DNA from: Calliphora vicina
Taxonomy: Eukaryota; Arthropoda; Insecta; Diptera; Calliphoridae
Length of the DNA stretch: 64,000 nucleotides
Direction of reading: 5' to 3'
Assembly: GCF_958450345.1 (NCBI RefSeq)
Contig: NC_088783.1
Span: forward strand, 99,133,302-99,197,301
This document shows positions 56,137-64,000 of this stretch, piece after piece. Position numbers and translations under genes: made by a program. Below the pieces are notes generated by a model that saw only the letters and a list, made by a program, of their open reading frames with translations, searched no databases and was not told the DNA's origin. Numbering within the stretch: position 1 is the first letter of the stretch; each line of letters opens with the position of its first letter.

Positions 56137-57268
56137 GCCAATTAATCGTAGTTTACCAGTTAAGAACTGAAGAATTTCTTGTTGAATAAATCGGGTTCAA
56201 ATTAATGCATTCGATATTCCCCCTTTCGTTTGTATTTTGATGCATTTCTTTAGTTACTTATTATGAATAAAGTATGTAACGAATGGCAAATGTTATTCCT
56301 TAATTTAAATATCAGGGATGAATTTATAGTTGTGGCACGCAGTGTATTTACAATACGATAACAATATTAAAGTAGATATTGTCATAGAAATTTTATTTGC
56401 ACATCAAATTATCCACACGGAACTAAACATTTAAACGCATTTAGATTTATTTAGTTCCTCTCCACCCTTAATAAATTCTAAGACCCGCATATTATTAACA
56501 CCTGGTAGTATGTTTGCCTACCATCATAATTTTCCATTTAGAAGTCATGGGAGAATGCAAGTACAAGTTATTCTAATCATTCCGACATAATTAAACACAA
56601 ACAGACCACATTTTGTTGAATGCATTAAGAAGTAAGCATGGAACTAAAAAAATGTCACTCATATGTACTTTTGCTGACAATAAAACTGAAACGAAAATGC
56701 GAAACTTATCGATGTAGGAAAATAGAGTCGGAATATCAATTTGTGGCCATGGTGGTAGGACATGGCCATCAGGTCATAATTACAGGGGTCATAGTTTAGA
56801 ATTTTTTTTAAACAAATAAAATGATAGTAGTGTAAATGATGTGATCCATTTCTGATTTACATTTAATGATGGTTCGAATTGGTAACATTTTCGCAGCGAT
56901 TTTTGTTTGTACTTATATCTTGTTAGAAACGCAATTACAATTTCTAAATTTCTGCAGTAATTCAATTTTTTACAGCAGTTTAATCTATGCATACATATGT
57001 TTAAAATATAAACAAAAATAATAATAATAATAAAAAACAAACAATAAAGTTGACTAAGATTAGATAACACGCATAAATAATTTACAAAATGAGATAAAAC
57101 ATTTTAGATAAAAGGTGAGATAAAACAGTATTTAGGGCTTGAAATAAAGAAATCATGCAATGAACTCATTATTCATTACTTTAAAATTAATCGTGAATTT
57201 ATCTAATAATGCCATCTAGTTGCATTTGATGAATTCTTGTGGTTAGTCAATACCAAATCCAATTTTAA
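56137..57268. other. Non-coding stretch
   Basis: Nothing recognised. The open minus-strand frame at 56789-57070 is AT-biased with no motif. Confidence 0.45.
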
Positions 57269-58445
57269 CCCTGGATGGTTACTGTTCGTCGAATCAACGA
57301 AGCACATTTACTATTCATCATATAACTTTATTATGCGTGTTCAAATTACTCTCATTTTGTCAACAACGTTAGTTAATGGCGAAAACTCTAAATGAGCGGA
57401 CGTACGCTGAATACTATTTTTTTTTGAAGTTGATTATGACAGGTGTGTACTCGTCGAAACGACGAAGAGTAACTTTAGTGTGACTTTTTGGGCTCTAATC
57501 CAACAGCAATTTCTCTGGGAGATAGAGTAAAAGTGCTGACGAAAACTGTTCATGGACCGAATCGCAATGTTGAAATGGATAACTGGTTCACATCAGTTCA
57601 CCTTGCCAAAACTATGGTCTATGTAAAAGGCCTGTGAGCATCCATCCATGTTTTGTTACGACAATGAACTGACTTTATTATCCTACAAACCAAAACAAAA
57701 TGAACTTGTATATATTTAATCAAGTTGCGATGAAAAAGTAACCATAAATCCGAAAAAGGGAAAACCCTACATGGTAGAATTTAACAGACAAAATGCGGTG
57801 TCGACACTTTGGATAAAATGTCCAGAATTCTCTCGTGTTCTCGAAAAACAAACAGGTGGACAATGTGTCTATTTTGGGGAATTTTAAATAATACTTCTGT
57901 ATCACAATATGTTCCATAAAGGTCAAAAACCCTAAAACCGACGACAGTGCCTGAAAGATTTCCAAAAATCTCTCGAGGCTTTAAAGAAAATGTCAAAATA
58001 TAATACCTAATCCGCAAGAAGGTGGAGAAAATGTTGATAAAGACCAAAAAATGCGTAAAATATGTCACCTCTGTCTATATCATGTAATATATGCAAGAAA
58101 ATCATCTGTGGTGAACACAGAGTTGAGCTTTGTGTCTCATGCTTAAAATAAGACAATTAAAAATGTGTTTACATTTGTATTATTTGACTGATTGTCTTTA
58201 AACGCTTTTTATGAAATAAGTACTGTTTATTTCTATCTTTTAAGTTTTTTCCGTTTTAAAAAGTTAATTAATTTGAAAAAACCAAAAAAGGGTTAAAAGA
58301 GAGAATAATAATTTTTATTTATATATTACATTATTTTTCTTATTTTTTAATAAAATGCTTAACTAAAAATATTTTTTGTTTATTTTTTACTTTAAAAATC
58401 GTTCCGTTAGAACGTTTTTTAAAAATGAAGAGTAACATTCCAGGG
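57269..58445 (+). mobile_element. piggyBac-like element relic with TTAA target sites
   Basis: Starts CCCTGGATGGTTACTGTTCG and ends GAAGAGTAACATTCCAGGG, near inverted repeats. Both ends are flanked by TTAA (57265-57268, 58446-58449). A palindrome 'gtactcgtcgaaacgacgaa' near 57448 repeats the terminal motif inside. The transposase remnant is at 57520-58151; the 5' half of the gene is deleted. Confidence 0.88.
57520..58151 (+). pseudogene. piggyBac transposase C-terminal remnant
   Basis: RVKVLTKTVHGPNRNVEMDN then WFTSVHLAKTM matches the piggyBac MDNWFTS motif with the Asp of the DDD triad. After shifts: ELTLLSYKPKQNELVY, NPKKGKPYMVEFNRQNAVSTL, and IICGEHRVELCVSC followed by LK and a stop at 58151. 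That last part is the Cys-rich C-terminal zinc-binding region. At least five frame changes or stops. The earlier catalytic Asp residues are missing. Non-functional. Confidence 0.88.
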
Positions 58446-58917
58446 TTAAACAATATAAATCAATGGGTAAAAACTGCCGATTGAAGCAAATACAGAAATG
58501 ATATTATTTTTTAATATTGGATGTCGCACATTAAATAGAATTTCATTATTTTTGACAAAATCTATTATTTTTTCCTCTTCCAATAAAGAAAATTAATTTT
58601 TTTTATTCATTTTGATTTTCTTTAAATTTGAAATAAAAAAATAATTAAAATAATTCCGTTCCTACAGCACCGAAAACAACCTACTTGAAGTTGTTTTCGT
58701 TCCGGCCCCAAATGACAGGATTTTCGTTACTGATCGGTGCCGTTTCGTTCTCAATTTTCGTTGCCGATTTCTGAAACGAACTTTTTTTCGGTGCAAATTT
58801 ATGGAATTTCGTTTTCGGTACCGTTTACGGTGTATGCGGAAACGTAGCTTTAGAATCATTTGATTAGCACACTAAATTGGGGGAAAATTTTCTGGATGGT
58901 TTTTAAATAAATTAAAG
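58446..58917. other. Non-coding stretch with GTTTTCGTT words
   Basis: 58660-58850 has many 'ttcgttttcggt/ccgttacggtg'-like words, resembling the end arrays of the hAT-like families. No ends were found. Confidence 0.4.
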
Positions 58918-59005
58918 GCCTGTTTCACGATATCGAAAGAAAAATGATTCGAAAAAAACTGATTGTTTTCTCGGCTCATTTTTCTTTTGACATCGTGGAA
59001 CAGGC
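58918..59005. mobile_element. 88-bp hairpin MITE, ends GCCTGTTTCACGATATC
   Basis: Left GCCTGTTTCACGATATCGAA and right CATCGTGGAACAGGC fold back, with inner arms 'aaagaaaaatga/tcatttttctttt'. Essentially a foldback palindrome with a short loop. No target duplication evident. Confidence 0.65.
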
Positions 59006-61152
59006 AGTAATTTTTAGTTTAGTAATTTTCTTTATAGTTTATAGTTTTTTTCGAATACTGACCGAAACCAGATTATGTGCCTAATCCGAATATTTAGTCA
59101 GTCTTCTGACAGAAATAGCGAAACGAATTCATCAGTAACACACTTACATTTTATGGCACTTAATTACTAGGAGTGAACCAAAATCAGTACCATAATATTT
59201 AGCTGTGTTATCGGTTATCGAGAACCTGAGACTATTCAAACAATATATTGACCTTTATAAACAAATTTGAGACCATTTTCGTGATAATGTAGTGACTACC
59301 TTTATATCAACAAAAAGGTAAGGAAATGCATCGTATATTTTCATGAAAAAATGTATTATTTTGATTTGAGCCTTTATTCAAGTTAAAAAAAATATCGAAA
59401 AGTTTCAGGAAAATAATATTAACTCAAAAAACATATTTGTTTTGCAATAATTGCAAAAAATTTAGAAGAAAAACAATGTAAATGTATATTTTCAAATGGA
59501 ATTAGCTTACTATGATGTACATATGTATTCGGATTTCAAAATTCACTTAAAATGTAACCACAAACAGTTTTTGGCCTTTACTGAAAATTTTTAAATTTTG
59601 AGTTAATACTTGTTAATAATTGTTGTGCGATATGTATGTATGTAATTTATAGGTTTTGAACTTCATTATCATATGCATCTAAATTAACTCCAAAAAGTTA
59701 GTTCTTGAAACAAACTGTGTAAATCAAACTTTAATATAAATTAAGAGAGATCATGTGTATGTGCTGCAATTGTAAGTAAAAATATTTAATTTAAATTTCA
59801 TTTTCCACCACAACTACATACATACATACATAAATACATACTTGGCATTTAAAATTATACATACATTGTATCTACATATTGGCATTTTCAACATAATTAC
59901 ACAAATATGGAAGTTAACAAGGACATCCCAAACAAAAATAAATTAAATAAATAAATAAAAACAATTTAACAACAAACTGAAATAAACTGAAACAAATGGT
60001 TACAATTGCGAAATGTGCGAGTATTTACTTTTTTGCAATCTAACATCAAAATAAAAAACCCAAAAAATATACTCAGCACACCACAGCAGAGCACAGCACA
60101 GCACACTATCTATTTTGAACAATCAACAAACCAACCGTCCATCCATACGTACCATCACTAAAACTTAATACATAGTATTTACTCGTATGTGTGCTCGAAT
60201 AAAAAAAATACAAAAAAATGGTAAATAATATATAGTTTAGGTCATGGTCAAATGAATGGTCAAAAGCATGTTAAAATAAAAGTAACTACTTACTAGTAAA
60301 AACAACAACACTATCGACAATACACTACAAACAGACTGACAAACGTCAGTTGATCATACAAACATAAATAAAAGCAAAACAAAATTTCCAGTTTTTTTTT
60401 GTTGTTCATTTCATTTTCTTTCGCCACCATCTCCCAACTACCAATACAAAAACATTCACACACACACTCATATCGAACGATCGAACACAATTGGCATCGA
60501 TCATTCCAAAAAAGAAAAAAAATGTCTTTAATAAAACGTTGCCCTTTTATTGCCATCATTACCGCAAAAACAAAAAAATAAATACAAAATCAAAATAAAA
60601 ACAATAATCAAACGCTTTTAAAATGTCTAATAATTCAAATGATATACAATAAATGAACCAGAGTTTATTTTGGAATTGTACATAAAGTATCTATGTATGT
60701 ATATACAGTCTGTCACATCACAATTTTGACATAGACAAACTATTGTAACCCCTATACTTGACAAATATTCATCATAACAATATATGACATTTGTTGTCAA
60801 GACAAAGTTGTCTGAGCAAATGCACTAACAATTTTATCATAACACTATGTCTACAACTGACATGAAATGTTCAACATTAACAACATTAACATGATGTTAG
60901 TGTTGGGTATAACTCATTATTTTAGGCTTTTATCAATGTTTTAACAAGGTTGTTAAGCCATATGTTTTAGCAACTCTCTTATAAAACCATGTTTTAACAG
61001 CATTTCGTGTATTTTGTAGACGGGGTGTAACGAAGCAATAATACTAATAAATGGTGACTATACCTGATATTTGTTTATTTAGACAACCATTTTGAAGTTT
61101 TTATAATACAAATTTATCAGGTATAGAGAGGGGGTAATGTTTGTAAATGTAC
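59006..61152. other. Non-coding stretch
   Basis: AC/CATA simple repeats around 59815-59900 and 60080-60110 (cacagcacagcac). No coding exon, RNA or paired element ends found. Confidence 0.5.
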
Positions 61153-61509
61153 AGTGTACTCGCGATATTATGAACACTTTTTTACTTCCATTGGCTACTC
61201 TAAAATATGAACTTGGTGTACAAAAGCTTTAAAATATGAACAGCTTACTTTAGTTTTTTTTTTAACGGATTTTATATATCTACACAGAGTTGAAATCTAA
61301 ATCAACAGGGTAGTGGCTAAATTCTAATTCAACTGCATCTAATTCAACTGCATAATATGGGGATTTTCCTAGCTGTTTGCTTTTAAATTGTCTTCAGCTG
61401 TCAATCAAATGTTTGTAGTTGGGAATTAGATGACATCCGCAAATATGAACAATCTTGCAAAACTGAACTGGCCTGGTTTTAATTAGTTCATATTATCGCG
61501 AGTGCACTG
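61153..61509. mobile_element. TA-flanked mariner/pogo-type MITE, ends CAGTGTACTCGCGA
   Basis: Starts CAGTGTACTCGCGATATTAT and ends ATAATATCGCGAGTGCACTG style on the right, with TA on both sides (61151-61152, 61510-61511). The inner word 'atatgaac' recurs at several places and 'ctaattcaactgcat' is duplicated in tandem near 61325-61355. CAGT ends with TA duplication are typical of pogo/mariner miniatures. Confidence 0.8.
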
Positions 61510-61629
61510 TATTTATTTTTGCATTTTTATTAAAAATAAAATTATATATATAATTGCAGTTAAATTATAGCTTAGCGGTAACAGGTGACGGTATCGAACC
61601 TAGCTTCAAACAAATATAAATATCGCTAG

Positions 61630-62086
61630 TAGAGTGTTCAAAAAACCGGCAAATTTAAGAAACCGGTTACCGGTTTAACCGAAAAAGTGTGTTTTTAAAA
61701 AAACCGGTTTTGATTATTGTCTTTTAAAAAAAACCGGTGAACCGGTTTATAATAAATTGTTATTTAATATTTTTGGACGTTAATTGAAAATGTGTTAAGA
61801 ATTATGTACTAAATCATCGGAAATTTAGCATTTTTGATTTCTTAAGGCTCTATATTTATGCAATTATTTTATATCTTCTACGAAATATTGTCAAATCGTA
61901 TAATTTTCTATAAAATAAATGAATATTTTCAATTTTAATTTTAAATGGTATCAAAGTTTTTCATAAATATGTTTGAATGAGCATTAGAAATATATTTAAT
62001 TAAAACCGGTTTGTCAAAAAACCAAAACCGGTGAAGTTTACAAAGATGAAAAAAAAAACGATTGGTTTTCGGTTTCGGATACTCTA
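61630..62086. mobile_element. ACCGGTT hAT-like MITE, copy 3, perfect 8-bp TSD
   Basis: Starts TAGAGTGTTCAAAAAACCGG and ends TTCGGTTTCGGATACTCTA. Perfect direct copies of atcgctag flank it (61622-61629, 62087-62094). At 457 bp it is the longest of the three copies, with the same inner 'gaaaaagtgtgttttt' and 'gtttacaaagatgaaaaa' text. Confidence 0.88.
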
Positions 62087-62094
62087 ATCGCTAG

Positions 62095-64000
62095 CAGACA
62101 CAAAAAACCGTATAAAGTCCTTGGATTTAAATACTTTTTTACATCTGTCAATGCAGTTTTGTTAATATATTCATAGTTTGGTTTGATTTATAATGATACA
62201 AAGTTTAGAAGAAGTGTGTAGAGGACTTATAAGTCCTTCTTTGGGACTTTGTAATTTTTAGTGGATTTGATTTAAAGTTATTTGATTTAAAGTATCTATT
62301 GTCATTTAAATAGCTGGAATTGCTTTCAATAGGCGAGATAATAATAATTTTCAAAATTATCAAATAATTTCTTACGTTTTTTTTGATAATTTCTTACGTT
62401 TATTAGTTGGCTACCGCTTCAAAACGGTTAAAAGGTAACGGTAACGCTTATTTCAATAACAGTAATTCAATGAACGGTAATTTCATCCAGAATTAAATTA
62501 TTCATGATAAGTTGGCAATTTAAAATTTTGTAGATTTCATTAAAATCCTTATTGAAACTAAAAATTCGTATTTTTATAATTTAAATTATTTATTTTATAT
62601 CTGTATCGGTATTTACTTGTATTTAATTGCAGTTATTTTGGTAACGTTAGCTTAGCGTCAAAACAAAAAGCTTATTTTATAATAATAAAACAACATTTTA
62701 AATTAAATATATTTAAAATTTGTTTTATGGTACGAAATATAAAAAAATAGTCAACATTATGGACTTAAAATCAACTTTAGGGCTTTTGTGGTTAGGCTGT
62801 AACATTATTTTTTTTAATCTGCTCAATAATTTCATAGATATTCACAAATTTTAGGCATAATTGTATTCACAAAATTGTGATTCTTTTAGAAAGTATTTTT
62901 AGCAGATTTGAGCATATTTAGTTATTTACGTACAAAAAACGAGATATAACAGTATCATTTGTGGACCGAGACATGACTGTATGTGATATGTTGATACCAC
63001 GTGTGTGCCCATTATTTATTTGGGGGATTCGAAAAGGCGAATAAATCGACTTGTCATATTGATATTGTAGAAATTATCAGCCTAACTGTAAAAAATCCAT
63101 AAAGTCGACTATTATTTTAAATTTCATGCCATTTAACAAATTTCAAACTGAATACCTACATATAAATCTTGTTTTATTATTTTAAAAAAATTCATTCATT
63201 GAAAAATATTTTCAATTATTTAAATGAGTTGGGAAAATATTTCTTATGTTACGGAAAATACAAAAGTTCCATTTTAATAAATATTAACTATAAAATTTCA
63301 TTTGTATTTAGGCTGTATGTTTAAGTTATTAGGAGAATATTATACAAAAAATGGATTTCTTAATGTCAACAAAGTTTCTTCACATACTGTAGGTATAAAT
63401 GTGATTTTAAAATTTGTCTTTTGGTTTGCGCGCCTGCCTGCTTTGTACACAGTGGTGATCGTGCTCCAAATAACGTCATTAGTTGTCTATATATATATTT
63501 TTTTCATTGTAAAGTTTTATTGTTTGTTACCAAAAAAAAAAAACATAAACAAAAACAAAATACTTATACCATTTTATATTTTTTGTTGTTAGAGCTTTTT
63601 ATGTAGTGTGTGTGTGTGAAGACATATTAAACACACAAAATGAAATAAAAAAAACAATAACAAAAATAATACCGGTGGTAAAGTTGATGAAGAAGAAGAA
63701 GAGTAGCTATAGCTGGCAATAAAGTTTAACGAATTTTTACACAATAACAAAACAACCAACAACCACATTAACTGAGGTTTTATTTCTGTATGTGCGGTGT
63801 GTTTGTTTGTATGTTTAAAATCGACCTAGACCTCAATCAATGGGCATTATGTAAATTATTTTTCATGTTTTTTTTTCTTCTTTTTTATTTTTGAACTCGT
63901 CTTCAACGTTTAGCAACTGAATGAAGAAAAATAAAGAAGTAGAAGAAGAAGGCTACAACTACAACAACTTTGATCATCTTAAAATTATGTAGTATAAATT
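62095..64000. other. Non-coding end of window
   Basis: No coding exon is supported. The open frames at 63302-63606 are low-complexity overlaps. A short tandem 'ataatttcttacgttt' occurs at 62365-62400, and GAAGAA/ACAACA tracts lie near 63685-63710 and 63940-63970. Confidence 0.5.

Noticed and set aside
63302..63606. Two overlapping open frames near the window end
   Set aside because: Hydrophobic AT-driven composition with simple repeats; no start or splice context.
1..64000. LTR retrotransposons or endogenous virus
   Set aside because: No long terminal repeats, protease-RT-integrase order, or primer-binding sites were seen; all RT pieces are of non-LTR type.

Overview
The window looks like AT-rich, gene-poor nuclear DNA of a higher fly. 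A calyptrate such as a blow fly, house fly or flesh fly is my inference. The grounds are the clear fly Tis11 (TTP/ZFP36) homologue, CATA/TATG microsatellites, small introns and leaders of dipteran style, and interspersed repeats ending in 'ctatggtggtgtagggtat' that I associate with calyptrate genomes. Nothing suggests bacteria, plasmid or virus.

Only two host genes are supported. (1) On the + strand, 2986-5463 encodes a large, basic, low-complexity, probably nuclear protein that I cannot name. Its 3' exon starts after a good splice acceptor at 2900. (2) On the - strand is Tis11. Its tandem CCCH zinc fingers and C-terminal CNOT1-binding motif are in the last exon (32408-33275). A 4.27 kb intron separates this from an upstream coding exon (37548-37918, open back to an acceptor at 37991). 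Candidate non-coding leader exons lie at about 38690 and 42133. The region below 32407 is its likely 3' UTR and downstream flank, with a perfect TTP nonamer on the sense strand.

Most of the rest is a layered graveyard of transposons. 1-2.1 kb: a Tc1-like transposase pseudogene and a hAT relic. 6.4-7.6 kb: a TTAA-flanked MITE, a second Tc1-like relic and an interspersed repeat. 9.2-12.3 kb: fragments of a transposon protein, a gag-like ORF1 and a non-LTR C-terminus. 12.3-16.3 kb: a pogo-type element with two other inverted-repeat elements inside it, then a TA-flanked element with a TTA-flanked MITE inside. 16.6-27.7 kb: a block of non-LTR retrotransposons (one Jockey-like, one worn RNase-H-bearing element, and one nearly complete but broken copy with a perfect 258-bp tandem duplication in ORF1). 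A 521-bp element with a perfect 9-bp target duplication is nested at its downstream edge.

33-63 kb (Tis11 introns and upstream DNA) holds many small inverted-repeat elements. Several have readable target duplications: two hAT-like MITEs with perfect 8-bp TSDs, a piggyBac relic with TTAA ends and transposase remnants, a PIF/Harbinger relic with another element nested in it, TA-flanked families, and tRNA-derived SINE-like sequences. From about 40.7 kb to the end no coding exon of a host gene could be identified. Two GC-richer islands (46.5 and 49.4 kb) look like transcript leaders or regulatory DNA but cannot be assigned.
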